Positions 37,316 to 49,353 of a DNA stretch of 64,000 nucleotides are shown piece after piece. Within the stretch, counting starts at the first letter, position 1, and every line of letters begins with the position of its first letter. This DNA is from Cladorrhinum sp. PSN259 (lineage: Eukaryota; Ascomycota; Sordariomycetes; Sordariales; Podosporaceae), in NCBI GenBank assembly GCA_033725935.1, contig MU867107.1, positions 186,001 through 250,000 of the forward strand. The letters run 5' to 3'. Both the position numbers and the translations under genes were made by a program. The notes under the pieces were generated by a model, which saw only the letters and a program-made list of their open reading frames with translations, was not told where the DNA came from and did not search any database.

Positions 37316-37523
37316 TGAAGAATATGAATCAGGCTGGGGGAGGGTAGAGAAACGCCAAGTCACGGAATCCTAATCTTGTGGATGAATGGTTCCTTAGTTG
37401 GGTTCATTGTAGTTTAGGGAAATAATGGCATGTTGTAAAACGGGCATGCAACTTGAAAGCAAATCCCTGCCATGTGGCAATGTCATGTATCCGCTCTTGG
37501 AATCTAAATTACAGTGATATAAC

Positions 37524-37597
37524 GGTTTCGTGGTGTAGTTGGTTATCACGTCAGTCTAACACACTGAAGGTCTCCAGTTCGAGCCTGGACGAAATCA
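37524..37597 (+). tRNA. tRNA-Val (anticodon AAC), copy 2
   Basis: This 74-nt gene is base-for-base identical to the minus-strand copy at 13309-13382. The anticodon AAC is at 37558-37560, the B box GTTCGAGCC lies in the T-arm, and the discriminator is A at 37597. A T6 run at 37608-37613 is the pol III terminator. It lies 208 bp after the MLH1 stop codon, between convergent protein genes. No intron. Confidence 0.97.
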
Positions 37598-38879
37598 AAG
37601 TCTTACATTTTTTATCTCCTCTACCAATCTCCTATATCCACGAGACAGGACGTTTTATTACTTATCACGGCTTGTGCCTCGTTCACTCGTATGCTTACGA
37701 TGCCATCCCTCAATTACTTGTCTGTTTCTTTCTTTCTCTTCTGCTATCTTCTCTCGCCTATGATTTTGCCCCCCTTTACGAGCAGAGCGAAGGTTCAAGA
37801 CAAATTATGCACCACAAAAGGCGTACACTTCGCCTTTATTGGTTCGTTGGCGTGAGACTTCAAATCAAAATTTATACTTCTCAGCTCAACAGCCACATAG
37901 AAATAGCAGGAGAAAACGCTGAGAGAGAAAGTACGTTACTGAACCTGTCCTTTTTCTTTCTTTTGTTCTTTTTTTTTCTTCTTCTTTTTCTTCTTCTTCT
38001 TCTTAAGTGCGGCTATTTGGCTGAAGAGCAATATAAATTTGCAGAAAAGGTATCATCTCGCTCGCTCAGTATCGAACCAACAAACGAACAGACATTAAAG
38101 TGTAGAATGCGATAAAGAATTTGAGACTCTTCTCCTCTCATCATTTGCGCGAGGTAACTTTCTTCGTTACAGTTCAACAAACATGCTACGTACCTAGCAG
38201 CGAACCACCACAATCAACTAACTCATCGCACTCCCATCATCCGCCGTACTACCCCTGATCCCGAAATTCCTTTCACTCCCCCCCCCCTTCTCTCATCCTA
38301 TCTACTGCTCTTCTTTCTCTTCCTCCTCCTCCTCCGCTCTTTACTTTTCTTGCATTCATATTCCCGCTAAAACCTTCCAAAGCCCTTTGATACCTTGTAG
38401 GCAAGAAACCCACGGACCCCAATTCCTCTTTACCAAGAATTTTTGTAAGATGAGACAAAAAACAAGGAGAAACATGAAAAAGATAAGGAACGAACGAGAA
38501 AAAATGAACAAGATCAGGCGACTACAGCATAATACATCATCATCAGACCTTTTCAAGCTATCTAGAAGCTAGAAAACAAAACAGACCAACACAACCCGAC
38601 AAATTTGCCATCGCGAAATCATCCGCAGTATTTTCTTTTGCTTTCCGATTCCCATCCTTCTTGACTGCCAACAATACTACAACAATAACCCCAACAGCAT
38701 GACTCCACACCACGCGGCCCTTCAATTGCCCCAGAAGGGGAAATATTCTTCACCTTGTCGACTCACTGACTCGATCTATTGCAAATTTGGCGCAGTTCTC
38801 CTAGCTCAAGAATTCCAAGTAACTCTCAGGACCCTCCATCTGGTTGCTGTTCCAGTCCTTGACTCTCTTCTCTCGCATC
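37598..38879. other. Region between tRNA-Val and the 3' end of the eIF4E-binding-type gene
   Basis: No gene was recognised. The plus strand is T/C-rich at 37950-38005 and 38280-38345. Much of the interval nearest 38880 should be the 3' UTR of the minus-strand gene. The small frames present have no family features. Confidence 0.5.
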
Positions 38880-41620
38880 CTAAGGCCCGCCCCTAAAGGC
38901 ACCAGGAGGCAACAGCCCTCTTCTGTCCAACTCAAATGGACTGTGCAACCCACCAAACCCACCGCCCATGCGGCCACCGGGTCCTTCAGGTCCACCGGGA
39001 GGACCAGGAGGAGGACCCCCGGGGTTTCCCTGGAATCCACCCATTCCAGGAGGCGGCCCCATGAATCCCGGAGGAGGAGGTCCAGGGAAGAATCCAGGAG
39101 GCGGGTGCATGCCCCTAGGAGGACCCATCAATCCGTCAGGAGGGCCAGAAGGAGGACCCCCAGCATGAGGCGGCGGGGGTCCAGGTGGAAAGTTAGCCGG
39201 ACCGTTAGGACCGCCGGGACCAGGCGGGAAGTTGGGGTTGGGTCCGAATGGCATACCCGGCATGGGCCCCACATTCGGGTTCCTTGGCCCGTTGTTGAGG
39301 AGACCAGGAGGCGGGATCATAGGCGGCGGTCGCTGATTGTGCATGCTCTGCACGGGAGCAGATGAAGGTGCGCCAGGGCCAACCATATGGAAGGGATGCA
39401 TCTGATGATCAAGGCCAGGGGGAGGCATAGGGCGCTGCAAGATGTGAGTGGGCTGGGGAGGGGGGCGGGCATCTATATCGCCTGGGTGAAATTGGTTCTC
39501 ATCAAGGAAGCCGGGTGGTCCCCCTGGTCCACGAAGTTGGGGCTGGCGCTGAGGTGTACTTTGCTCGCGAGGGAAATTGAACTGTTCACGATCCGACATA
39601 TTGGAAAGCGGCATTTGCTTCGATGGTTGTGGGATACGCATCTGATGTGGTTCATTGCGGGATGGGTCAGTTGGGGTCTGCATGAGACGCATGAGGAACT
39701 CCGCGTTGGCATTCTTATTAGCAACCGGGGTGCCCTGCGTTGCGCGCTGGTTTGAATGATTCGGCAAGCTGTGCCGCTGGGCGACAAGATCTTGCAGAGC
39801 TTGTTCTGGCCTTGTAACAATGGGCATGTTCTGGGTCCCTGGGCCCATTGGGCGAGGAGACATCATGTCATGCAGTGACGGTGGCGGGGGCGCACGGAAG
39901 CGTGGATCATCACGCCTGTCATTCCCGTACTGCTGAAACGGCTCTGGAGAACCAACGTTGCTCTTCTGCTGGAAGTCGAAGAGGGATGGGCCGGGGAACT
40001 GGGGTTGTTCTAGACCTGGCTGGGGCGGAGGAGGGCCGCCATGTTGACCAAGGCCTGATTGCTGTAGTTTCTGTAGCAGTGACTCGAAAGCCTTTTTCTC
40101 GTCACTCTGGTCAGGAGCCGCTTGGGTTTCGTTCGCCTGTCCCTGTGTTTGCGCGGATGCCGCGGGCGTAGGGGGTTCTGTCTTTGGTTTACCATCATCT
40201 TGGTGCGACAAGAATGACAGAAATCTTGAAGATTTGCCAGCCTTGGGCTTCGCTGCCTCTCTGATCTCAGTAGTAGGGGTGGTGGTGGCGCCCACGCCTG
40301 GCCCGCCGTAGTTGGCGAAAAATTTATCCGGTCCCGTCTCAATAGGAGGCGCCGAAACAGCTTTGTGGTCCATCTCGAAGAAAGAACTCGTGGTAGGCTT
40401 GTTCAATCCTGAGGATGGTTTTTCCTCTGGGCCTGTCGCGGCATCCCCCCGTTTAAGAGTTGCCATAAAGTTTCTGAAATCCTCTTCGCTGCGGCCTTGG
40501 GGCTTCTCTCCAACAGGCTCATCTAGCCATTCCGGATCATTCTCGACACGATTCTGGCGATCATGATCCCAGCGCTTGTTGTGGTTTCGATCGTGCCGGT
40601 CACCGTGGCGATCAACCGCTGTATCAACAGGCTCCCGATCTCGCCAACTCTTCCTCTCAATACGTTCGCGGCCGGATGCTGGCGCGGTTTCATTTCCACC
40701 AACGTTGCCGCTGCTTTCTTTGAACCATGGATCGGTCTTTCCCCTTGTCAGCCCATTTCTGCGTGGGGTATCTACGTCCTCGGTGTCCTGATCCCGGCGG
40801 AAATCCGCATTGCGGTTGTTGCGACGATTGCCGCTGTCCTGCTCATCTTTGTCTCGTAGGCGGCGGTCCTCCCGGGGCTCCCGTCCTCCAAATCGGTCGG
40901 AACCAGCACCGCCCATGCCAATACCCATGCGCCCTTGAAATCGCTCAGCACCTTCGGTACCGAAACTCTTGCGAGGCTTCACAGTGCTCCAGCCATCCGT
41001 GTCTTGATCGTCTCGTCGTCGGTAATCATTGTTCCGTCCATTCCTATTGTCGCGGCCGTCTCGAGTAAATCGGTCGTTGGAGTTGTCGGTATCGGCATTG
41101 CCGCGCCCACGGAAGTTGAAGCGGTCGTTTTGGCGGTCCAGGTCTTTTGACCCCTTTTCCCCATCACCAGTCCGGTTGTTGCGCATTGAAGTCGCAGACG
41201 CAAAGTTTATCCGTGGGGGACCGAGAACCATCTCGTCTGGATCTGCATATCACGCCGTATTAGTCAAGGGGTCAACTGGAGAGTGGTGGTGAGGGGTCAG
41301 GGTCAGGGTCAGGTGGACGTACTCGAGATATTCCTTGAAGAAGCGTTGCGGTCGAGTGGTTGCCGTCGATTTTCCTGATTCAACAACAGACCGTCGCCGC
41401 CCTTGGTGCGATCGTTGGGTTTTTGACCGGGCTGGTTGCGAAATGTTTCGGGTGGTGCTCTGGTGGGGAGACAGCACAGTTAGCAATGGAATTGTGCGAC
41501 AGAATAGGAGAAATGAGCTTACCCCATCCACTCCTCCGCTGGAGGGAGAGACGGAGGCTTGACGCATAGCGGCGACTCGCGCAGGTGCAGCAGGAACTCT
41601 GCCGGATATCGAGTCCCCAT
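38880..41620 (-). CDS. eIF4E-T-like protein with N-terminal eIF4E-binding motif, three exons
   Basis: This is a probable cytoplasmic translational repressor or mRNP scaffold. Exons are 41620-41523, 41459-41323 and 41242-38880, giving 865 aa. Exon 1 encodes YPAEFLL at residues 5-11, a match to the canonical eIF4E-binding motif Y-x4-L-hydrophobic, followed by HLRESPLCVKPPSLPPAEEW. Next come an Arg/Asp/Asn-rich region with DGWSTVKPRKSFG, a helix-prone acidic patch (EEDFRNFMATLKRGD), a second amphipathic segment (EKKAFESLLQKLQQSG), and a long Pro/Gly/Met-rich tail. This layout resembles metazoan 4E-T and its fungal relatives. Intron 1 (63 nt) has a GCTAAC branch; intron 2 (80 nt) contains three CTGACC units. 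The ATG at 41620 opens directly on the motif. The gene model is good; the functional name is inferred from motif and layout. Confidence 0.7.
41294..41311. repeat. (GGGTCA)3 hexamer repeat inside an intron
   Basis: Three GGGTCA units (CTGACC-type on the transcript) lie in intron 2 of the eIF4E-T-like gene, close to the donor. They resemble branch-site sequences, but the better branch candidate is GACTAAT nearer the acceptor. Confidence 0.6.
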
Positions 41621-42748
41621 GGTAGACTGGAAGCAATTATGCTAACACCATGGACTTGGAGAGATGTATTCCTCGGCAACCCGTTTGGAGACCCCCGGTG
41701 GTGAGACTAGGCACTGAAACCAAATTGGATAGAATTTAATTGCGGGGTATTTTCAACGGGTTTAGTATGTAATTGGCGATGAATGTATGGTTGGTTATTG
41801 TTTGGTTGGTGATGGAGGTGGTGGCGTTGTGGGCGTCTCCTCCCAAATCCCTTATTCCCAAGCAGCAGAGACGACGCAAATGGGGCTTGCGAAACAATGA
41901 GAGCAAACCGAAAAAACAAACCGAGTCCGCGATCTTGTTGTGTCTGTTGCTGAAGATGTAGAATGTCGAGATGAATGGCGTGCGCTCTTTATTTTTTTAT
42001 ATTTTTTGGGTCAGGTTGGGTCTTTTGCTCTTTTGAGTGTTGCGTGAGTGATGAGGGGAGGTTGATTTTGGGCTCCTGTCTTGTTTGCAGGCTGTGGCAG
42101 GCTCCGTCGAATCAATAAATTGGGGTTTGCACAGGAGCACCTCAAGCGATTGTTGGGTAGAGGGCAGGCGGACAGGCAGGCGGTGACGCTAGCGTGGTTT
42201 GCAGGGTTGGGGCACAACGGACGGGAAGGCAAGAACAACTCATCTTGCCATGCCCATCCATCCACCGCATTCACTGCCAGTGAGTGTATCCATGTCTCCG
42301 TATCGTACAGGTATGAAATATTCCCACACGTACGTATATGTATGTACCTTACCCCGTCCATTTCCTGGTTCCAGATTGTCTCAGTTTATTAACCAACACC
42401 AATCACCTGCTCCGAGATCTGTGCGCCGCGATTCGAGTCCAAGTTTGTCTTTTGAAGACCAAAGGATTCGTCTAGCTTCAAGATTTACGTTTCTCTCAAT
42501 CTATTGTATCACATATGCCCCATGATAACGTCTCACTTTGTAAGTTCGGCCATTAGAGAAGCCATGACCAGTCAGCGCCTTCATTGTTAGATGTTCAGTC
42601 TCCATTCTACGAGTAGGACCACACCTTGACTGCACTCGACTCTCTTTGTCATTAGTGATTGCCACTGGCCGGGTTTCACCAGTCTCTGTTAACCAGATCT
42701 TTGCGTCACCACATCCGCCGCCTGGCGGCTGGCGTCTGTCTATTTACT
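41621..42748. other. Upstream region of the eIF4E-T-like gene and 3' flank of URB1
   Basis: Both neighbours are on the minus strand, so this 1.1 kb holds the promoter of the eIF4E-T-like gene and the 3' end of URB1. An A/T-rich patch with T runs lies near 41989-42008. No further gene is seen. Confidence 0.5.
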
Positions 42749-45700
42749 TCATGAGGTCTGAACATCCAATTCCCCTTTGCTCCAAGCTTTTACCCTCTCC
42801 TGGTCGCAAGTCTCCCATATTCTCCTTCGTAAAGCGTCATATACGGCCGCTTCGCTTACATCGCTGCACCCAATTTTCCTTGCCTCGAGCCAGCTCATAA
42901 TGCCGAACCTCGTTGTCAGTGTTGTGCTGCCGCCTTCGATGGCCGTTGCCCGGAACAACAACCTCAAAACTTGGGTCCTGAGCGGTACCCTCATATATGG
43001 ATTCGCCGCCAGCGCAAGAATCCGTTCAAATAGCGGGCCCTTCGCTCGCTTCTTGTGATATAGCTCTAGGTCACGAGGCGTCCGTAGCCCGTCAATGAGA
43101 TACACAAGGAGCCAGGTAATTTGTGCATAAAATGAGTCACCAACATTAGGCTCCTCCGACAAAATTTCATCCACCAATGGCAATTTGTCGAGCTTCCAGA
43201 ATGGGCCTCTTGTTAGGAAGGCGTTGGCCTTGGGGTAGAGACCGTGGAGCGGATCGCGCAGGACATTCAATGCGTGGCTTGCGAACGCTATGATCGGGCT
43301 CGGCAGTGGTCCGTCATTGATATCATCCCTAGCCGTTTCGGCGAGTTCAGAGAGGAGTAGCCAAATTTGCTCCTTCTCTTCATACTCCGACTGCTTAATC
43401 TTTGCGGCTGCCTTGAGGATGCTCACGAGGGCTTCTTTCCGAATGCTGGCATGTTCTGACGCGAGTAACGCGATCAAAGAGGTAGCATAACCCTCATCGA
43501 CAAGTTCATCGACTGTTTTGGATGTCCACCTCATCAGTGCCGAGTTTCCTGCTTTCAGGTTGTCTGGCACCTCCAGCATGCTCTCTAATGCCTTGGCGCT
43601 TATAGTTAATTCTGCCGTTGCGTTCTGCCCTTGTCCCGCGGCCGTGTTGATATCCAACCACGAGGATTGCGCTGATGGCAAGGAGTTATAGTTGAACTCC
43701 AGACCCTTGGGAACCCCGGCCTTTGCAAGCTTGCCCTTGCTATCAGGGAGACGCGTTACCATCTTTGAGAAGACTAATACCAGAACCGGGTGGCTTTCTC
43801 CCGCTGTGACCGACAGTCCCAGGAATTTGGGTATGAACTGGGCAAGCGCTTCAAGTGAAGCTTTGTCCCCGCTCTTGGCGATGAAAGGCAACTGCTCCAA
43901 CATCGCAAGAGCAACGGGACTAATGACAGCATCTGTGGCATCATCACTTTTCGCTTGAGCGATCTCTTGTATGGTCTCTTCTAACTGCTCGATGTACTTG
44001 ACAGGCGTATTAGCACATCGTGTCAGGCAATTGTCTACGAAAGGCCAAATATGTGTAGTACAATCTGGTGACGAGTGGTGCATCGTCTGCAGAGCTTCAA
44101 TCAGAGGAAGCAACCCAGGGTGGCCATCGCGCGCTGGCACAAGCTGCTGCTCGGTAGCCACAAAGTTTAGTACTTGTCGAATTTTATCGAGTGAGACACC
44201 TTGAGGTGCTTCAACACAGACTTTCAAAAGTAAAATGAAAGGAGACAGCGCCTGTGCTTCCGAGGCTCCGAACCAGCGCATACCAGGGGAATATCCCGCA
44301 ATCGCAAGAAGATTCTCCAATTCCTTTAGCCCGAGCCCGAAATCTCGCGGGTCATCAAGATCTCGTTGTGATAGGCGTCCAAGAGCCGTGTCGAGGAATG
44401 TCGAGACGTCGAATTTGGCGCTCAAGGCAATCTGCGGCAACACCTCGTAACACAAGCGCAAAAGGCGACTTGCTGCTTCACGGTGGAGAAGATCTTTTTC
44501 AGGTATTGACCGGTATGAGTTGATCATTTCCTTGATACCGGGACTACGCTGGCAAAATTCATCAACGAGGCGTCGGGCAGCTTCATCCCAGAGCGGCTTA
44601 TTGGAGTGGGATGGGTCCTGGTGAAGCTTGACAGCCACGTCGAGCTTTTCTACAGCTACAGCCAGTATGCGAGTCGCGAAAAACGCTATCATGTTTGACT
44701 TATTGGTCAAGCAACGCATCAACACCTTTTGGCTGAGAGGTAGCGGCAAGATGTTGTCAATAACGACCGATGTGGGCGGAGGCAGTCCTGGAAAGCTCGC
44801 TGCGCGGCAGAAGCTGTCGGGGATAGGAAGAGTGACTGTGTTGAAAAGAAATGCGGCGTAGCCAATCCATGTCGCTGAAAGTTTAGGCTCAAAAGTGAAT
44901 GACTTGTTGTTGATGAAGTAGTTGGCGACGAGTTCGGGAGCCACCTTGAAAATGGAGATGATAAGTTCGCTTTGCTTGACATTAGACCAGGGCCTTAAAT
45001 TTGGCAAAAGGTTTGAAAGAGTCCAATTTCGAACGGGCACATCCTTCTTGAACTTGTTCATCCAGACAATCGCTTCTAGTCCCAGATCGTCGACTTCGGC
45101 TGTCGCCAGAACAGCATTCGGGTCAACTTCTCGAGGGTAGAACCCCGAGTCTTGCCTTAACACACCGCAAGATGGATTTGTGCAAGCAGTCAGGAGAAAC
45201 TCATGTGCCATATCGGCAACGGAGGGTCCATCCTCTGTCGGTGTGTCGAGGCGATATTGGTAGAGGGCCGCCAGTCTAGTTAAGGTCGAGGCGTTCAACA
45301 AATGAGACTTGGCCTCTCGTGGTAAGTTATCATCCATCAAAACATGAGCTCTTAAGCCCTTCAAGAGTTCCTTCAACAGAAATGGCAGGTCTTGCTTGAC
45401 GTCTCGAGTCAGAGCCGAAACAATATCCCTCTGTGACAGAAGCTCTTTCTTCGCCTCAGCATGGAGGTATCTGATGGCGCTGAGGAAGAAGAGAATAGCG
45501 TTTGTACGAGCCGAAGGCCTCTTGATATCCTCTAGTTCGTCGCCAATGTGAACAATGCCCATGTTACGGGCCAATGATTTGAGCAAGGATCCCCTGGCCC
45601 TGAAAAGAGGCATTGCAATTGCGCCTCCATCGAAAACAACAACCTCCCTTAGCAGGCGCAACGTTGGAGAGATTATAAAGGCTTTGCCTTTATCTGCGGA

Positions 45701-46261
45701 CAAGTTTCGCGAAATCAATTCTTGCTGTCTCTTTTGCAACAAGGTTCTGCAGACTCCGAGTCCGTAGGGTACCATTTCGAGCGATTGCGACAATAGCTTC
45801 AGGAGGAGGGCGAGGACAACAGGAACGGCCGACATGATGTTGTCGTTGCCAGCCTGGCCAGCATGACTCCACGTTTGCATAACATCGGGAAGGTATACAG
45901 GGGTCTCGCCGTCCTCGGATGGCTTTTCAGATTCAAGGTAGTCCTTGAGGATGCGCGCGCGATCGCCATCTTTGTTATCTGCAGCAAGGAGCTCGTCAAG
46001 GAACAATTTGAAGGACTGGAGGCCTGGGAAACGAGAGAGTTAGTCAATTGTGGGAGAACGACAGGGAAGCAAATAAATAGAGACAGATCAGAAAACAAAC
46101 ACACCATGTCTGGCGCGAGCTGGGTCTTGGTCGAAAATGAGAAGCTGTCGCAATTGTCTGCTGGTATGTATATCTTCGGATGTTGGCGCTTCATGGACGA
46201 CTTTTACTCTTTTTCGTGGAGCCCCAGCAGCATCAACACCCCGAGCGAATCGTTTGCCCAT
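42749..46261 (-). CDS. URB1: Nucleolar pre-ribosomal-associated protein 1 (URB1/Npa1), two exons
   Basis: URB1 is a nucleolar alpha-helical repeat protein of the earliest pre-60S particles, needed with Rsa3, Nop8 and Dbp6 for large-subunit assembly. Exons are 46261-46105 and 46023-42749, giving 1143 aa; the 81-nt intron (GTGTGT...CCCAG) has a GACTAAC branch. Exon 1 supplies MGKRFARG and the basic patch PRKRVKV, a likely nuclear signal. The conserved N-terminal Npa1 domain covers roughly 50-400, with ISPTLRLLREVVVFDGG, and a second conserved block lies near the C-terminus (VPLRTQVLRLLFRATAIEGG). The length is on the short side for the family, since yeast Urb1 is about 1760 aa, but many filamentous fungi have about 1150-1250. 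There is no frameshift. Assignment rests on the N-terminal block and overall helical character. Confidence 0.86.
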
Positions 46262-47255
46262 CTTGTTAAGTCACGGCTTGTTTAGTGGTGCCGATACTGA
46301 GGAATACGGTGTTTTGAAAGAAAGCTTGGGTAACTTCTTTGGGAATTTCACGATTCTGCAACGTTTTACCGCCTTCCAATCGCAAACTGGTTCCGTGATA
46401 AGAGAGAGAGTATCTGGACCCCACTTGTCAACCTTGCACAGTGGAATCTGGTCCTCGATTTGCGTTTCAACCACCAACGCGTGTCTGATACCCTCTCCAT
46501 CTGAGTTCCAACTTTCTCGAGAGATCATCTACGTTATGTCATATGGTTGTTAGTCTCTCGCCAACATTTACAAATCTATTGACTATTGAATTTGATATGC
46601 CCACACAGACCCAGAACGATCCCACGAAGCAGACATATTGTGCATTAAGTATCTCCATGGGGTGCTACTTTTCTCCGAGCATACTGTGTAGTGTAAGCAT
46701 TTCTCGGTCTTATTTGTGGCTGCCCCGGATTTATGCTGCAAGGATCTTTTTGTCACTACCTTTCTATTGGTACTACCATCAATGAAACCACACTGCTAAA
46801 TCGCATCTCGAGATATCCAAGACATGATCGCCGTCGATTCGATAGCGTGCTGCTGTGCGATGCCGGTTATCGGCTGCGAGAGAACTAACAAAGACAGGCA
46901 GGCGGGAAACAATGACTCCAACGCGAGACCCGGTAATCTTGGCAAAAAAAAACATGGGGGATTAGATCATCCATGGAGATTCCGGGGTGCCGGTGAGTCT
47001 GGCCCAGTGACTATTGACGAACAAGATACGTAGTTACCTCATGGATACTCCTTCAATTCCGCTGTCGTCTGAGTTTTGAAAATTCTCCCAATGTTTGACT
47101 CGTGCAATTGAATCCTGCAAGCCCTTATGATTTTCAGCAGACACCCATCCTCATCCGAACCCTAAAAATCCGTTCATACACACAGACCAGACAAACACCC
47201 CGGGGCCCCGAACTCGGCCGGTGTAAATATATATATATATATATAAATCACCACA
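46262..47255. other. Divergent promoter region of URB1 and the MATE gene
   Basis: No gene is seen in this 1 kb. It should hold both promoters. Immediately before the MATE start it contains an alternating AT run at 47227-47245. Confidence 0.55.
47227..47245 (+). repeat. (AT)n run just before the MATE start codon
   Basis: Nineteen alternating A/T bases end 10 bp before the MATE ATG. The run is too close to the start codon to act as a conventional TATA box, so it is likely leader sequence or a slippage-prone microsatellite. Confidence 0.8.
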
Positions 47256-49353
47256 ATGGCCCCGAGTTCCGGGAGCCAGCCGATCCCATCCAGGAAGAAG
47301 CCTCCAGTTGCGAGCGCCATTGCATCGTCCTTTCGTTCATCCTCACCTCTCGCACAAGAATCCCTGGCTCGTGATCTCGCAGCGCTTTCAGACGAGGATG
47401 ACGATGCCGCCGTTGACTATGATGCAGTTGAAGATGACGATGACGGCGAGTCCACACCCGGCCCTACTCTCTATCGACGACCAAGCGGCATTGCGTTTGG
47501 AACAATCCGGCCAGCACTTGGGCCCGGGGGGCTTTTAGACGAACCGCCGGTCCTCACAAGGGTCGAGCGGGCTCGCAGCCGTGATGCAGAACGCTCATTG
47601 TTGAGAGACAACCACATTCTTCCCCCAAAGCATCATCATGATCCACCAAAGGGCGGTCTTGCGGGTCTCCTGTCCAGCCTTTACAGGAGGATATTCAGTA
47701 CCAAGGTGCCGCTGCCGAGGGGCGATGAAGAAGCGCCCAGGATCGTGATCAATGCTGGGGAGACGGCCCCGCTTCTTGGTGACCATCGCCACTCATCCGG
47801 AGAAGATGAGCACCTCAATGAGCAATGGGAGGCTGCGGTTGCAGCTGGTCAGATCCGGACGACCTGGCAACGTGAGGCCAAGACCATCGCTACTTACTCG
47901 AGGTCACTGGTTGTTACTTTCTTTCTGCAGTACTCCCTCAACGCTGTATCCATCTTTGCTGTGGCCCGCCTGGGAACGGTAGAGCTTGGTGCGGTGTCGT
48001 TGGCCTCCATGACTGCGACTATCACTCTCTATGCCCCTATTCAAGGGCTTTGTACGTGTCTCGACACGTTGTGCTCGCAGGCGTTTGGTTCTGGAAAGAA
48101 AGAGCTGGTTGGACTGCAGTTACAGCGGATGGTTTACTTCCTATGGTTGTGCATGATTCCTGTGTCCTTTCTCTGGCTCAACGCTGAACCGATTCTTGGA
48201 GCCATGATCGGGAAGGAGAGCGCCGTTTTTGCTGCGACTTATCTTCGAATTATTCTCTTGGGAGCACCCGCCTACGCAGCTTTCGAGGCTGGGAAGCGAT
48301 TTGTGCAAGCCCAGGGGTTGTTCCAGGCCACTACATACGTCCTTTTGGTGGCAGCTCCAATCAACGCTCTGCTGAACTACCTTTTTGTCTGGCATTTGGG
48401 CTGGGGTTTCAAGGGCGCTCCATTAGCAGTGGCCTTGACGCAGAACATGCTTCCCTGGTTGTTGCTACTCTACGTATGGAAGGTGGCTGGCTCAGAGGCA
48501 TGGGGAGGCTTCAGATCGGCAGCGTTGAGAAACTGGGGACCAATGATCAGACTGGCACTCCCCGGAATGATCATGGTCGTCGCTGAATGGTTTGCGTTTG
48601 AGATCTTGACACTTGCTTCTGGAAGAATAGGGATTGCTACATTAGCTGCGCAGAGCATTCTCGTTACGGTTACCTCGACGACTTTTCAACTTCCCTTCCC
48701 CATTTCAGTTGCCGGCTCTACTCGTGTCGCTAATCTCATCGGGGCCAACCTGGTAGATGCCGCTAGAACTTCTGCTAAAGTGGTGAGTGCTCCATGTGGT
48801 GATGCAGAGTTGTCATACCTTGCTAATGTTCCATGAACAACACAGACAGCATTCGCTGGGCTCGTTGTCGGGCTCTTCAACCTCACGTTGCTCACCACGT
48901 TTCGCTACAAGATTCCGTTATTGTTCACTCGTGATTCCGAGGTGATTGAGATAGTTGCCTCAGTGTTACCGATCTGTGCGTTTATGCAGGTATTCGATGG
49001 CCTTGCTGCCGTGTCACACGGTCTACTGCGAGGTATCGGACGGCAGGAGTTCGGCGGATATGCGAACCTTGCTTGCTACTACATTGTCGCCCTGCCGATA
49101 TCATTCGGCCTCGGGTTTGGCTTAAATTGGGAACTGCCTGGTCTTTGGACTGGTGTAACTATTGGCCTTGGGCTGTAAGTCGTTCCGCTCTTCGGCACAC
49201 CCCTTTGCTCTCTATTTCCTCTCCTGTTACTTTACTGCCGAGCATATATACTGACAACTCCTCAGCGTCTCCTTCGTTGAACAATGGTTCATTTGGTCTT
49301 CAGATTGGCACCAGGCTGCTAAAGAAGCTGAGCATAGAAATGCTACGGCTTGA
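47256..49353 (+). CDS. MATE family multidrug/toxin extrusion transporter, three exons
   Basis: This multi-pass membrane antiporter exchanges organic cations or xenobiotics for H+ or Na+, at the plasma membrane or vacuole. Exons are 47256-48782, 48846-49174 and 49266-49353, giving 647 aa. Introns of 63 nt (GTGAGT, branch GCTAAT) and 91 nt (GTAAGT) restore a continuous frame. The first ~205 residues are a disordered acidic cytosolic tail (DEDDDAAVDYDAVEDDDDGE). About twelve hydrophobic helices follow, with MATE signatures such as LDTLCSQAFGSGK, LGAPAYAAFEAGKRFVQAQG and PISVAGSTRVANLIGAN. The final exon is a short hydrophilic tail. The ATG has CACA before it. Substrate is not predictable from sequence, and no cluster genes surround it. 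Confidence 0.93.

Noticed and set aside
38844..39365. Arg/Ser-rich and Gly/Pro-rich plus-strand frames
   Set aside because: They are antisense to the Pro/Gly-rich tail of the eIF4E-T-like gene.
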